A stretch of 64,000 nt of DNA from Motiliproteus sp041586615 (GCA_041586615.1 JBFGZS010000015.1:10475-74474); one strand, 5' to 3'. Counted from the first letter of the stretch, positions 43,580 to 52,792 are shown. The notes: a model not told the origin generated them from the sequence alone. A program made the numbers and translations.

Positions 43580-44755
43580 TTAGCCGAGACGCTCGGTGGC
43601 CGCTGCAACCCCGGCACCATGCGGCAAGGCATACCCCTGCGCCAGCAACGCGTTTTCCAGGGCATTCAAGCAATAGAGCACATTTCTGCCGTTACAGGCA
43701 TGCCCCATCAGGCCGATCCGCCATACTTTGCCAGCCAACGCGCCCAGACCCGCTCCGATTTCAAGACAGTTGTGCTCGAGCAACCTCGCACGAACCATCG
43801 CCTCGTCGATCCCCTCGGGGACCATCACCGTGTTTAACTGAGGCAACCGGTATTCGGGATCCACCAGCATTTTCAGCCCCATGGCCTCCAGACCACAACG
43901 CAATGCCGTATGGTTCTTTTCATGCCGTTCCCACGCATTTTCCAGCCCCTCCTCGTGCAGCACGACCAGCGCCTCGTGCAACGCATACAACGAGTTAACC
44001 GGTGCTGTATGGTGATAGGTCCGCTTGGCACTTTCCCCCCAATACCCCATAACCAGGTTTTTATCCAAAAACCAACTAGGAACTGTCGTGGTGCGCGATT
44101 GCACAGCGGCGACAGCTTTATCGCTAAAGCTGACCGGCGAAATCCCAGGGGGGCAAGACAAGCACTTCTGGGTACCCGTGTAGATCGCGTCAACACCCCA
44201 GCCATCAACATCCACTTCGATGCCGCCCACACTGGTGACCGCGTCCATAATGGACAGCGCGCCATTGGCCTGTGCTATTGCGCACAGCTTCGCGGCATCA
44301 GAGCGAACACCGGTTGAGGTTTCAGCATGCACAAACGCTAAGGCTTTAATGTTGTCGTGGGCCGCAAACGCCGCTTCGACCTTCGCCACATCGACAGGCG
44401 AACCCCAATCATCGGCGACAATAATCGCCTCACCACCAAAACGGGTGACATTTTCTTGCATACGTCCGCCGAAGACCCCGTTCACGCACACGATAACCTT
44501 GTCGCCGGGCTCGACCAAGTTCACAAAGCATGCCTCCATCCCCGCAGAGCCCGGTGCCGATACCGGCATCGTCAGGGCATTGCCGGTCTTCAGCGCGTAC
44601 TGAAGAAGCTGCTTTACCTCATCCATCATCGTGACGAACTGTGGGTCCAGATGACCGATAGTTGGGCGGGCCATCGCCGCCAAAACACGCGCGCTCACAT
44701 CGGATGGGCCAGGACCCATCAACGTTCTTTCTGTGGGATAAAATGACTTATACAT
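43580..44755 (-). CDS. class V aminotransferase (serine/alanine-glyoxylate or serine-pyruvate type)
   Basis: 391-residue PLP enzyme. The family opening is LMGPGPSDVSARVL, followed by SAPGSAGMEA, SIMDAVTSVGG (Asp for the PLP nitrogen) and the PLP-binding Lys in GTQKCLSCPPG (about 197). Relatives transfer the amino group of serine or alanine to glyoxylate or pyruvate. Together with the next gene (42659-43537) it could interconvert serine, hydroxypyruvate and glycerate-type compounds. A 50-bp AT-rich gap separates it from mtnN. Confidence 0.88.
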   Translation of the reverse strand: MYKSFYPTERTLMGPGPSDVSARVLAAMARPTIGHLDPQFVTMMDEVKQLLQYALKTGNALTMPVSAPGSAGMEACFVNLVEPGDKVIVCVNGVFGGRMQENVTRFGGEAIIVADDWGSPVDVAKVEAAFAAHDNIKALAFVHAETSTGVRSDAAKLCAIAQANGALSIMDAVTSVGGIEVDVDGWGVDAIYTGTQKCLSCPPGISPVSFSDKAVAAVQSRTTTVPSWFLDKNLVMGYWGESAKRTYHHTAPVNSLYALHEALVVLHEEGLENAWERHEKNHTALRCGLEAMGLKMLVDPEYRLPQLNTVMVPEGIDEAMVRARLLEHNCLEIGAGLGALAGKVWRIGLMGHACNGRNVLYCLNALENALLAQGYALPHGAGVAAATERLG

Positions 44756-44805
44756 ACGTTAATCCTTTTTGAATTATTATTACAGTTATCTTTTTATTCA
44801 ATATG

Positions 44806-45594
44806 TTAGTGACTTAAGCTAAAGCCTTTAATTCGCTCGCCGAGCTCGCGAACCATCTCAATAACCATCTGCGCTGAATTCACGCCGGCGGTGGTCAAAA
44901 ACTGCTGAAATGACACCGGTGATTCCTTACCGGCAATGTCGGATAACGCTCTGAAAACCATAAAGGGCACGTCAAAACGAAAGCAGGTTTGGGCTATTGC
45001 GGCGGCCTCCATCTCGACCGCCATAAGATTCGGGTAACGAGCCCGCGTCTCGGCAACCTTGCTCGGCTCACTCATAAAATAATCACCCGTCGCCACAAGG
45101 CCTTTAACCACTTTAACGCCATCGACCGTACGAATACTCTGCTCCGCAATGGCCACCAGGCGCGCATCGGGTATGAATGCCGGTGGCATACCCGCAACCT
45201 GGCCGTGCTCATAACCAAAGCACGTCAAATCAAAATCATGGTGCCGCACTTCGGAAGAGATGACGACATCACCGATTTCCAGTGTTTTATCAAACCCGCC
45301 CGCCGAGCCGGTGTTAATCACGCAATGGGGGCTAAAGTGCTCTAACAGAATAGCCGTGCCGATCGCCGCATTGACTTTACCGATGCCCGATTTGAGTAGC
45401 ACCACTTGTTCACCCGCCAGCTTGCCACTGTAAAAGTCATAACCGGCGCGCTGAAAATGCTCGGCATTCTCAATTTGAGCGCGCAGAAACTCGACCTCCT
45501 CTTCCATGGCGCCGATTATCCCGACGCACAAAGGGCGCTCACTTTCCTGGTACATGGTGTCAAAATCACGCTTCTTCATGGTGCTGCTGCTCAT
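44806..45594 (-). CDS. mtnN: 5'-methylthioadenosine/S-adenosylhomocysteine nucleosidase
   Basis: 262-residue cytosolic enzyme that hydrolyses MTA and SAH to adenine plus the sugar thioether, in methionine salvage and AI-2 formation. Signatures: VGIIGAMEEEVEFLR near the start (Glu for the purine/ribose site), SGIGKVNAA, INTGSAGG, VATGDYFM, AVEMEAAAIAQ (ribose-binding Met-Glu) and the purine-site Asp in LSDIAG. The start overlaps the end of truC by 29 bp; in-frame Met codons at residues 6 and 14 would shorten the N-terminus, and the family core starts near residue 23. The annotated start is therefore uncertain. Confidence 0.93.
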   Translation of the reverse strand: MSSSTMKKRDFDTMYQESERPLCVGIIGAMEEEVEFLRAQIENAEHFQRAGYDFYSGKLAGEQVVLLKSGIGKVNAAIGTAILLEHFSPHCVINTGSAGGFDKTLEIGDVVISSEVRHHDFDLTCFGYEHGQVAGMPPAFIPDARLVAIAEQSIRTVDGVKVVKGLVATGDYFMSEPSKVAETRARYPNLMAVEMEAAAIAQTCFRFDVPFMVFRALSDIAGKESPVSFQQFLTTAGVNSAQMVIEMVRELGERIKGFSLSH

Positions 45595-46369
45595 AGTCGG
45601 CTATCTCTAAATCCTGCTCATCATTACCGCCCAGGTCATTAATATGACGATACCATCCCAGCTCTGAAAAGATTCGGCGCGCTTTTTTAGGCAGTTGCGC
45701 AACGATTTCGATCGATTCACCGGTAAAGGGATGACAAAATTGCAGTCGGGTGGCAAATAACAACAAGCGATGATTATTGTAGGCTTCTCTAAAAAAACGG
45801 TTGTGACGTCCTTCACCGTAACGGGTGTCGCCAACCAACGGGTGGGCCAGATGCTTAAAATGGCGCCGTATCTGGTGCTTGCGCCCTGTTTCGGGGCTGA
45901 CTCGAACCAGCGAATACCGTGAGGTCGGGTAGCGACCGACAGCAAACGGCAATTCGGTTTGGTCTAGCCTCTGATAGGCCGTCACCGCATCCTGCGGTGG
46001 ACGAACCTTTTGAGTCGCGCCCTTTTTCTCGCACGCCTCACGAATGTCGCTTAACGGATGATCGATTACGCCCTCTTCCGGCAAATAACCCCGCATGACC
46101 GCCAGGTACTCTTTGTGCACGTCTCGATGTCTAAACAGGGCTTGCATGCGACTGGCCGCCTCGCTATCGAGGCCGAACAGCAAGACACCGGAGGTCGGTT
46201 TATCGAGCCGGTGTACCGGATAAACATGCTGACCAAGCTGGTCACGCAGCAATTGCAACGCGAAGCGACGCTCACTGCGATCGACTTCACTACGATGTAC
46301 CAGCAAACCGCTGGGCTTGTTGATGGCGACATAGCGCTCATCCTGGAAAAGTATGGCAAGGGAGCGCAT
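45566..46369 (-). CDS. truC: tRNA pseudouridine(65) synthase
   Basis: 267-residue RluA-family pseudouridine synthase. The catalytic motif HRLDKPTSGVLLFG has the active Asp at about residue 56. TruC-type flanks are clear: NKPSGLLVHRS, RDQLGQHVYPVHRLD, VGRYPTSRYSLVRVSPETGRKHQIRRH and HPFTGE. It should modify U65 of some tRNAs. Its C-terminal tail is acidic and His-rich. It overlaps the mtnN reading frame by 29 bp. Confidence 0.92.
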   Translation of the reverse strand: MRSLAILFQDERYVAINKPSGLLVHRSEVDRSERRFALQLLRDQLGQHVYPVHRLDKPTSGVLLFGLDSEAASRMQALFRHRDVHKEYLAVMRGYLPEEGVIDHPLSDIREACEKKGATQKVRPPQDAVTAYQRLDQTELPFAVGRYPTSRYSLVRVSPETGRKHQIRRHFKHLAHPLVGDTRYGEGRHNRFFREAYNNHRLLLFATRLQFCHPFTGESIEIVAQLPKKARRIFSELGWYRHINDLGGNDEQDLEIADYEQQHHEEA

Positions 46370-46627
46370 TGAAATCCTAAAAATAGACCCTATAAAAGGA
46401 CTGATAGTGTAAAGCGACTATCTTAAAGGCGCGGTGGTTCAAGTCAACCAGATCAAGCGCCCGAGAGAGGTTTGCCGCTTTCAGCACCGGATGCGGGTTA
46501 CAGACAACTATCCTGACACGGAGGCTTGTTATAAACTAAGCCGAGTGCATCAAACTAAACTCCGGCGCCAGGCTGCTGTCTATGCAAAGGATGCTGTTTA
46601 ACGTTAAACGGACTGAAAAGGTGATAT

Positions 46628-47308
46628 ATGAGAAACCCTGACGTGGTCATTGACCGCTCACAAACGGTAGTGAGCGGCGCTTCGAAAATGATCCGCAATA
46701 CTTACGCACTGCTGGCCATGACCATGGTATTCAGTGCGATTACTGCGGCCATCTCCATGGCGATCAACCCGCCCTTCTTTGTGTATCTGGGGAGTGTCAT
46801 CGTTAGCTTTATCATGATTTTCATTCTTAACAAGATGCAAAATAGTGTCTGGGCACTGCCTTTGACCTTCCTGTTCACCGGATTGATGGGCTTTGGACTC
46901 GGCCCGGTCCTGAACCATTATCTGGCACTGCCCAATGGCGGCCAGATTGTGATGACCGCAATGGGCATGACCGCCATGACCTTTCTAGGACTGAGCGCAT
47001 ACGTGCTGACTAGCCGTAAAGACTTCAGCTTTATGGGTGGTTTTTTGGCCGCCGGTATGATGGTTGCCCTGATCGCCATGGTAGCCCTGTTCGCCCTACC
47101 GTTCTTCGGCGTTGAAATTTCAGGCCTGAGCCTGGCGTTCTCGGCACTGGTTGTCCTGTTGATGGCGGGTTTCATCCTTTACGACACCAGCAACATCGTC
47201 AATGGCACTTATACCAACTACGTCATGGCGACAGTCAGCCTCTACCTGAACATATACAACCTGCTGATCCACCTGCTACATCTGGTGGGCGTACTCAGCG
47301 ACGACTGA
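46628..47308 (+). CDS. yccA: Bax-inhibitor-1/YccA family inner-membrane protein
   Basis: 226-residue protein with seven predicted membrane helices. The cytoplasmic N-terminus with SKMIRNTYALLAMT and the last-helix signature (DTSNIVNGTYTNYV, then LYLNIYNLLIHLLHLVG) are typical. YccA in E. coli is an FtsH substrate that can modulate its activity. AAAAGG lies upstream of the ATG. Position beside the Tus genes is conserved in several gammaproteobacteria. An intrinsic terminator follows at 47336-47364. Confidence 0.93.
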   Translation: MRNPDVVIDRSQTVVSGASKMIRNTYALLAMTMVFSAITAAISMAINPPFFVYLGSVIVSFIMIFILNKMQNSVWALPLTFLFTGLMGFGLGPVLNHYLALPNGGQIVMTAMGMTAMTFLGLSAYVLTSRKDFSFMGGFLAAGMMVALIAMVALFALPFFGVEISGLSLAFSALVVLLMAGFILYDTSNIVNGTYTNYVMATVSLYLNIYNLLIHLLHLVGVLSDD

Positions 47309-47335
47309 TCGACGACAATCCGTTGCTTCAATTAC

Positions 47336-47364
47336 GCCCTCGCCTTTGTGCGGGGGCTTTTTTT
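47336..47364 (+). terminator. intrinsic terminator between yccA and tusD
   Basis: GCCCTCGC/GCGGGGGC forms an 8-bp stem (one T-G pair) with a 6-nt loop, followed by seven T. It ends yccA, and its T-tract stops 8 bp before the tusD ATG, so tusD expression would need read-through or a promoter inside yccA. Confidence 0.85.
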
Positions 47365-47372
47365 GGAAAATT

Positions 47373-47765
47373 ATGAAATTATCGTTGCTTATCTACGGCT
47401 CACCCACGGGCAGCCAGGCGCCACACACTGCGTACCGATACGCCGCGGCGGCATTGGAAAAGGGCCACACCATTCATCGTGTGTTTTTCTACGGAGACGC
47501 CGTGCATACGGCGTCCTCGCTGACGGTAACGCAGCAAGATGAAACCTCAATTGAGAGTCTGTGGCAGCAACTGCTTCGCAAGCATGATATCGATCCGGTC
47601 GTATGCATCGCGGCGGCGGTGCGCCGGGGGCTTCTCGATGAAACGGAAGCACGACGACACGAAAAGTCGGCCTTCAACCTCAGCAGCCCATTTACGCTGT
47701 CGGGACTGGGGCAGTTACTCGAGGCCATTAATCATTCTGATCGTCTCATCACCTTTGGCTACTAA
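47373..47765 (+). CDS. tusD: sulfurtransferase TusD
   Basis: 130-residue DsrE-fold subunit of the TusBCD complex, which relays persulfide sulfur from TusA to TusE for 2-thiouridine formation in tRNA. Active Cys is Cys78 in PVVCIAAAVRRGLLDETE, at the same position as in E. coli, and the C-terminus keeps FTLSGLGQLLEA. The ATG at 47373 begins the family sequence (MKLSLLIYGSP). The ribosome-binding site is weak (GGAAAA), just downstream of the intrinsic terminator, which may limit expression. Confidence 0.95.
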   Translation: MKLSLLIYGSPTGSQAPHTAYRYAAAALEKGHTIHRVFFYGDAVHTASSLTVTQQDETSIESLWQQLLRKHDIDPVVCIAAAVRRGLLDETEARRHEKSAFNLSSPFTLSGLGQLLEAINHSDRLITFGY

Positions 47766-47774
47766 GGGCAGACT

Positions 47775-48146
47775 ATGTCGGATTTCACCCCCAAGTCAGT
47801 ACTGATCGTCATCAGAAGCGCACCTTATGGCAACCAGACAGCCAGAGAAACGCTGGATATTATCCTGACGGCAGCGGCTTTCGAGCAACCGCTGTCTTTG
47901 CTGTTCTGTGAGGATGGTGTATTCCAGCTCTTGCCTGAACAGCAGAGCGGCCTTATCCCTGCAAAAAATCTGGGGGCGACGCTGCCCGTTCTGCCGATGT
48001 ACGATGTCGACAAGATATATGCCGATCGCTCTGCACTGCAGCAGCGCGGACTCGATGACACAGAACTGCTCCTACCTGTCAGCGTCTTGAGCCATAACGA
48101 GATGGCTGATCTAGCCGCCAATCACCAGACGATCCTCAGTTTCTGA
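47775..48146 (+). CDS. tusC: sulfurtransferase TusC
   Basis: 123-residue DsrF-like subunit of TusBCD. The family pattern is clear: KSVLIVIRSAPYGNQTARETLD, LLFCEDGVFQLL and a VLSHNEMADL-type C-terminus ending in a hydrophobic strand (TILSF). The Cys in LFCEDGV is structural or accessory in relatives. It starts 9 bp after tusD, in the same transcript. Confidence 0.94.
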   Translation: MSDFTPKSVLIVIRSAPYGNQTARETLDIILTAAAFEQPLSLLFCEDGVFQLLPEQQSGLIPAKNLGATLPVLPMYDVDKIYADRSALQQRGLDDTELLLPVSVLSHNEMADLAANHQTILSF

Positions 48147-48209
48147 TGCCAGGTATATCATCACCTCGCCTTTAGGCTGCAACTATTACCGCGCAAGATG
48201 AGCTCTGCC

Positions 48210-48506
48210 ATGATTCTGCATACCGTCAATAAGTCCCCCTACGATCAAGAAACACTCTCGCACTGTCTGGACGTTATTCGCGCCCCCGCCGTTCTATTAC
48301 TGATCGAAAACGGCGTTTACGCCGCGCTGAATATCCCCACCGGTTTCACACAACGGCTCGATCCCGGCATTCGGGTGTGCGCCCTGGCCGCGGATGTTGA
48401 CGCCCGAGGACTTCGCGCACGGCTGGATCCGACAATAGAGGTCATCGATGATAAGGCGTTTGTCGATCTAACCATTACCTGTGACAAGGTGCAAAGCTGG
48501 TATTGA
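48210..48506 (+). CDS. tusB: sulfurtransferase TusB
   Basis: 98-residue DsrH-like subunit of TusBCD. It opens MILHTVNKSPYDQ, as in family members, and ends with DLTITCDKVQSWY. I prefer the ATG at 48210 by homology; an in-frame ATG at 48198 adds four residues and cannot be excluded. It lies 63 bp after tusC and 5 bp before the tusE start. Confidence 0.9.
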   Translation: MILHTVNKSPYDQETLSHCLDVIRAPAVLLLIENGVYAALNIPTGFTQRLDPGIRVCALAADVDARGLRARLDPTIEVIDDKAFVDLTITCDKVQSWY

Positions 48507-48511
48507 TCACG

Positions 48512-48838
48512 ATGAGCGAACAAAACCCCCTCCCCGAGCTGGATGCGGAAGGATTCCTGCGCAACATGGGCGACTGGTCGCCTACGGTAGCCGCGCAGCT
48601 GGCCGCGACGGAACGCATCACCATGACCGACCAGCACATGGAAGTCATCCAGTTACTCAGGGCGTTTTATTTGGAGTACCAGGTATCGCCTGCGATGCGT
48701 ATTTTGGTCAAACAGGTGGGTCTTAAGCTGGGGCAAGAGAAAGGCAGCAGCCTGTATCTGCTCACGTTGTTTCCTGGCAGCCCGGCCAAACTGGCCGCCA
48801 AAATAGCCGGGCTGCCGAAGCCAACCAACTGCCTGTAA
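48512..48838 (+). CDS. tusE: sulfurtransferase TusE (DsrC family)
   Basis: 108-residue sulfur carrier that accepts persulfide from TusD and hands it to MnmA. The family signature includes DAEGFLRNMGDWSP, LLRAFYLEYQVSPAMRILVK and the penultimate Cys107 in KPTNCL, which is the sulfur-carrying residue. The ATG at 48512 is preferred over an upstream in-frame TTG. It lies in the tusDCB row, as in Pseudomonas-type genomes; E. coli keeps tusE near yccA but apart from tusDCB. Confidence 0.94.
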   Translation: MSEQNPLPELDAEGFLRNMGDWSPTVAAQLAATERITMTDQHMEVIQLLRAFYLEYQVSPAMRILVKQVGLKLGQEKGSSLYLLTLFPGSPAKLAAKIAGLPKPTNCL

Positions 48839-49160
48839 TCTCAGCTGATTATGCTGACAACCCACCTTATTAACCGGGCACGGCTTTATGCCAGGGCGGT
48901 TCATTCACGAACCGCCTATCACGGCGACATTTTTTGCTCGGTATGAGGCTGGCGCCTTAATAATCACCAAACAGGCTATGATCGTTTTGTCTCTATAAAT
49001 CGATAACACCGCCTCGCCTGATAAAATTGCCGCTAATTCAGAACGCGGGGCCTGTTAGCCTGTACGGAGCGAAGGGTAATAGAGTATATTTCTAGCATTG
49101 GAAAGGTGTGCAATGGCTTCGCCACAACGCCGACATATCGAATAGCACTAGGAATCCGAC
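48839..49160. other. 322-bp intergenic region with repeat copy D
   Basis: It holds dispersed repeat copy D (48881-48963). A TATATT sequence near 49086 could be a -10 element for cheW. No other gene is supported. Confidence 0.55.
48881..48963 (+). repeat. dispersed double-hairpin repeat, copy D
   Basis: Same architecture as copies A-C, with GGCGGTTCAT...ACGAACCGCC and GGCGACATTTTTTGCTCGGT, ending in GGCGCCTTAATA. It lies 43 bp downstream of the tusE stop codon. Confidence 0.75.
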
Positions 49161-49634
49161 ATGGCAGAACAGCACAACTCGGAGCAGACAGGTAACGACA
49201 ACCAGCAACAATGGGCGACCTTTCAGCTCGCAGAAGAACTTTATGGCATCAACGTGATGCAGGTTAAAGAAGTTTTACGTCTAACGGAAATCGCGCCCGT
49301 CCCCGGTGCTCAGCACTATATTCTCGGCATCATCAATCTACGCGGCAACGTCATTACCGTTATTGATACTCGCACCCTTTTCGGCTTGTCTCGCTCAAAA
49401 GCGACCGACAATTCTCGGATTATCGTTATCGAGTTGTCTGACCAGGTGGTGGGTATGCTGGTTGATTCCGTCGCTGAAGTTATCTATCTGAAGCAATCCG
49501 ATATCGAACGGGCGCCCAATGTCGGTACCGATGAAAGTACCCGCTATATCCAAGGCGTTAGTTACCACAATGAAGAGCTGATCATCCTTCTTGATCTCAA
49601 TCGCATGATCGATGGCAACGGTGCCGACGAATAA
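49161..49634 (+). CDS. cheW: chemotaxis coupling protein CheW
   Basis: 157-residue cytoplasmic adaptor linking chemoreceptors to CheA. The CheW fold covers about residues 15-150 with YGINVMQVKEVLR, VPGAQHYILGIINLRGNVITVIDTR, VIELSDQVVGMLVDSVAEV and LIILLDLNRMI. No other chemotaxis genes are adjacent in the window. The start is the first ATG. A run of T and a weak hairpin follow (49645-49672). Confidence 0.93.
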   Translation: MAEQHNSEQTGNDNQQQWATFQLAEELYGINVMQVKEVLRLTEIAPVPGAQHYILGIINLRGNVITVIDTRTLFGLSRSKATDNSRIIVIELSDQVVGMLVDSVAEVIYLKQSDIERAPNVGTDESTRYIQGVSYHNEELIILLDLNRMIDGNGADE

Positions 49635-49644
49635 TATGCCTCGA

Positions 49645-49672
49645 AGGGTATATCGACAGTACGCCCTTTTTT
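49645..49672 (+). terminator. probable terminator downstream of cheW
   Basis: AGGG and CCCT arms enclose an imperfect stem, followed by TTTTTT. The stem is short, so confidence is modest. Confidence 0.45.
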
Positions 49673-49761
49673 ACTGCCCCCTCCTATGATGCTGACCATG
49701 CAGGCCGGAATCGAACCTCCTGACAGTTGCCATCATCCTGCTTGATAAGGAACCTAACCGT

Positions 49762-52056
49762 ATGACTGATAGCTTTAAAGAAAGCGCACTACGCTACCAT
49801 ACCCATCCCGTGCCCGGAAAACTGGCTATCCAGCCAACCAAACCGCTTTCCAATAAGCGCGACCTTTCCCGCGCCTACTCTCCCGGGGTCGCGTATGCCT
49901 GCGAAGCGATCGTAGAGGACGAAAACCAAGCAGCGCGCATGACTGCGCGGGGCAATCTGGTTGGCGTCATCACGAACGGAACGGCAGTACTGGGTCTGGG
50001 CAATATCGGTCCACTGGCGTCAAAACCTGTCATGGAGGGCAAAGCGGTTCTCTTTAAAAAGTTCGCCAACATTGACGTATTTGATATTGAAATCAGCGAG
50101 TCTGATCCCGATAAGCTGGTCGATATCATTGCCTCTCTTGAGCCCACATTTGGCGGCATCAACCTGGAAGATATCAAGGCCCCCGAATGCTTTATCGTTG
50201 AGAAGAAGCTACGCGAGCGGATGAATATTCCGGTTTTTCATGATGACCAGCATGGCACGGCTATCGTAGCCGCCGCTGCGGTCTACAACGGACTGCGGGT
50301 TGTCAATAAAAAAATCGAAGATATCAACGTGGTGATATCGGGCAGCGGCGCGGCAAGTATCGCCTGTGTCGACCTGCTGGTCAGCATGGGGTTACAAAAA
50401 AAGCATGTCACCCTGGTCGACAGAACCGGGGTCATTTACGCGGGGCGTAAAGACGGCATGAACCCCTGGAAGGAAAATTACGCGCGTGAGACCTCGCTCA
50501 GGACGCTTGATGACGCCATCGATGGTGCAGACCTGTTCCTTGGCCTGTCTGGGCCGGGCGTACTCACACAGGATATGGTCAAGAAGATGGCACCACAGCC
50601 ACTGATTCTGGCAATGGCCAACCCCACCCCGGAAATCATGCCAGAGGACGCCAAGGCTGTTCGTCCGGACGCCATTCTCGCAACAGGGCGTTCTGATTAT
50701 CCTAACCAGGTTAACAACGTCCTGTGCTTCCCGTTCATCTTCCGTGGCGCCCTTGACTGCGGCGCCTCAACAATCAATGAAGAGATGAAACAGGCCTGCG
50801 TCAAGGCGATTGCCGATCTGGCCATGAAAGAGACCACCGACGTGGTGGCTGAAGCCTATGCAGGCGAAGAATTAACTTTCGGCCCTGAATATCTGATTCC
50901 AAAGCCTTTTGATCCACGGTTAATCGAAGAAATCCCCGTTGCCGTCGTCCGCGCTGCGATGGAGAGCGGGGTTGCTACCCGCCCCATCGAGGACCTGGAG
51001 GCTTACCGGAACAAGCTGCACGAATTTGTTAACCGCTCGGGTCTGTTTATGCAACCGATGATCGAATCGGCGAAGCAAGGTCCTAAACGACGCCTGGTCT
51101 ATGCAGAAGGTGAAAACGAAGACGTGTTAATGTCGATGCAAGCGATTATTGACGAAGGCGTTGCGCTTCCAACCCTTATCGGTCGTCCTGACGTTATCCG
51201 TAACAAGATGGACAACCTCGGCCTGCGACTGGATCTTGGCAAAGACGTGATGGTGTTCAATCCCGATGATTGTGATCACCACGACCAGTACTGGCAGCAC
51301 TATCACGAAAAAGTTGGCCGCAAGGGGATCACGGTCGAAGCAGCCAAGAATGAGATGCGCAACAATGCAACCGCTCTCGCCTCGGTCATGGTGTCGATGG
51401 GCGAGGCACACGGCATGATCTGCGGTAAGGTCAGCCGTTTTGAAACGCATTTTCAGAGCATTTACCAAGTGCTGGGCACCAGCACCCCACATGGACATGT
51501 CTCGTCTGTTTGCGCCCTGCTACTGCCCACCGGGCCCTTGTTTCTGGCCGACGCCTTCTTGAATGTTGACCCGACCCCTGAAGAGCTCGTATCCATCACG
51601 GAGTCCAGCATCGATTTTGTGCGTCATTTCGGTATCGAACCCAAAGTCGCCCTGCTATCGCACTCCAATTTTGGCTCCTCGCGTGGCGGCTCAGCCAAGA
51701 AGATGCGCGAAGCAGCGGCCATGCTGCAAGCGAAGCATCCAGACGTTGAAATCGACGGCGAGATGCATGCGTACACCGCTATGAATGAAGAGCTACGCAA
51801 GCTGATTTTACCGGGAGCCAACCTGACCGGCAGTGCAAATTTGCTGATTATGCCAAACCTGGACGCCGCTAACATCGCCCTGGGACTGATTCGATCGTTG
51901 ACGGACGCACTCCTGATCGGCCCATTCCTGAATGGCATCAGCAAGCCCGCGCATATCGTAATCCCGTCGGTCACCGCACGGGGTATCTTCAACATGAGCG
52001 CCCTGACCGCGGCAGATGTCGAGCGCTACTGCGAAGGTAATGTCTGCCTGCCTTAA
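49762..52056 (+). CDS. maeB: NADP-type malic enzyme with phosphotransacetylase-like C-terminal domain
   Basis: 764-residue oxidative decarboxylase converting malate to pyruvate plus CO2 with reduction of NADP. The malic domain (about 1-160) has YSPGVAYACEA and the metal/substrate motif HDDQHGTAIV. The NAD(P)-binding domain follows (VVISGSGAASIACVDLL, ANPTPEI). A phosphotransacetylase-like domain (about 425-764) follows, ending in LIGPFLNG and PSVTARGIFNMSALTA; in MaeB this domain is regulatory. Length matches E. coli MaeB. AAGGAA lies upstream of the ATG. Single gene. Confidence 0.95.
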   Translation: MTDSFKESALRYHTHPVPGKLAIQPTKPLSNKRDLSRAYSPGVAYACEAIVEDENQAARMTARGNLVGVITNGTAVLGLGNIGPLASKPVMEGKAVLFKKFANIDVFDIEISESDPDKLVDIIASLEPTFGGINLEDIKAPECFIVEKKLRERMNIPVFHDDQHGTAIVAAAAVYNGLRVVNKKIEDINVVISGSGAASIACVDLLVSMGLQKKHVTLVDRTGVIYAGRKDGMNPWKENYARETSLRTLDDAIDGADLFLGLSGPGVLTQDMVKKMAPQPLILAMANPTPEIMPEDAKAVRPDAILATGRSDYPNQVNNVLCFPFIFRGALDCGASTINEEMKQACVKAIADLAMKETTDVVAEAYAGEELTFGPEYLIPKPFDPRLIEEIPVAVVRAAMESGVATRPIEDLEAYRNKLHEFVNRSGLFMQPMIESAKQGPKRRLVYAEGENEDVLMSMQAIIDEGVALPTLIGRPDVIRNKMDNLGLRLDLGKDVMVFNPDDCDHHDQYWQHYHEKVGRKGITVEAAKNEMRNNATALASVMVSMGEAHGMICGKVSRFETHFQSIYQVLGTSTPHGHVSSVCALLLPTGPLFLADAFLNVDPTPEELVSITESSIDFVRHFGIEPKVALLSHSNFGSSRGGSAKKMREAAAMLQAKHPDVEIDGEMHAYTAMNEELRKLILPGANLTGSANLLIMPNLDAANIALGLIRSLTDALLIGPFLNGISKPAHIVIPSVTARGIFNMSALTAADVERYCEGNVCLP

Positions 52057-52062
52057 CGCTAT

Positions 52063-52099
52063 ATCGACCTACGCCGCCACCCAGGCGGCGCAGGTCGAT
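52063..52099 (+). terminator. long hairpin downstream of maeB
   Basis: ATCGACCT-A-CGCCGCC pairs with GGCGGCG-C-AGGTCGAT, a 15-bp stem with one mismatch, 7 bp after the maeB stop. Only a short T-containing stretch follows. Confidence 0.65.
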
Positions 52100-52343
52100 T
52101 TCACCCCGCTATAACCACGCCTCTAATTGACTCCGTGGTACTCCGTCTACGCTGATCATTAAAATCTGGCTACCGTGCCGATGTCCATTCGTCCAATTTA
52201 CCGACCTTGACTCATCGACCCCACCTCGATTTTGTTATTCCCTGTTCAATTTACTGCAACAATTTCTTTACAAGCCCCCGTATAGCAACTATTACATGCT
52301 GTATTACAAGAAGTATTCCTAACGGATGCACAGGGGATTGCTC

Positions 52344-52763
52344 ATGCTCAAGTCAGTTAATTTAAAAGATTATATGGTTGATAATCCTGTTTCGGTCGCC
52401 AGAGATGCCGGCATTATGGAAGCCATTCATCTGATATTGGTGAATAAGATATCCGGACTCTGCGTTATCGATCACGACAATAAGTTTGTCGGGGTACTTT
52501 CTGAAATGGATTGCCTGAACGGCATACTGATGGCGACCTACAATGACACCGGGATCGGGCGCGTCGAAGACGTGATGACCACCGATGTCGTCGTGGCGAC
52601 GCTCGAAGAGGATATCATTGCTGTCGCCACGGATATGCTCAAACGTAAACACCGTCGTCGCCCTGTGTTGCAGAATGGCAAACTGGTAGGGCAGATCACC
52701 TGCCGACAATTACTGCGTGCCGTGAAGGAGTTCCGCATGGCTAAAGACCCAAGCGAATATTAA
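52344..52763 (+). CDS. CBS-domain protein
   Basis: 139 residues with two CBS motifs: about 8-60 (KDYMVDNPVSVARDAGIMEA, then GVLSEMDCL) and about 75-130 (VEDVMTTDVVVATLEED, then VGQITCRQLLRAV). A CBS pair usually binds an adenine nucleotide or S-adenosylmethionine. It has no fused enzymatic or channel domain. The ATG at 52344 has AGGGGA about 8 nt upstream; an ATG at 52326 is possible. The gene ends in a hairpin shared with the convergent YjbQ gene. Confidence 0.88.
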   Translation: MLKSVNLKDYMVDNPVSVARDAGIMEAIHLILVNKISGLCVIDHDNKFVGVLSEMDCLNGILMATYNDTGIGRVEDVMTTDVVVATLEEDIIAVATDMLKRKHRRRPVLQNGKLVGQITCRQLLRAVKEFRMAKDPSEY

Positions 52764-52764
52764 C

Positions 52765-52792
52765 GCATATAGGCCTTCACCGGCCTATATGC
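52765..52792. terminator. perfect 11-bp hairpin shared by convergent genes
   Basis: GCATATAGGCC and GGCCTATATGC with a 6-nt loop (TTCACC). It lies right after the CBS gene stop and overlaps the last codons of the gene at 52777-53187. It has the same GGCCTATA core as the 36-bp dispersed block but not its flanks. Confidence 0.7.

Noticed and set aside
49690..49735. tRNA-like T-arm fragment (GGTTCGATTCC on the minus strand) upstream of maeB
   Set aside because: The arms flanking TTCGATT do not pair and no acceptor or anticodon stem exists nearby.
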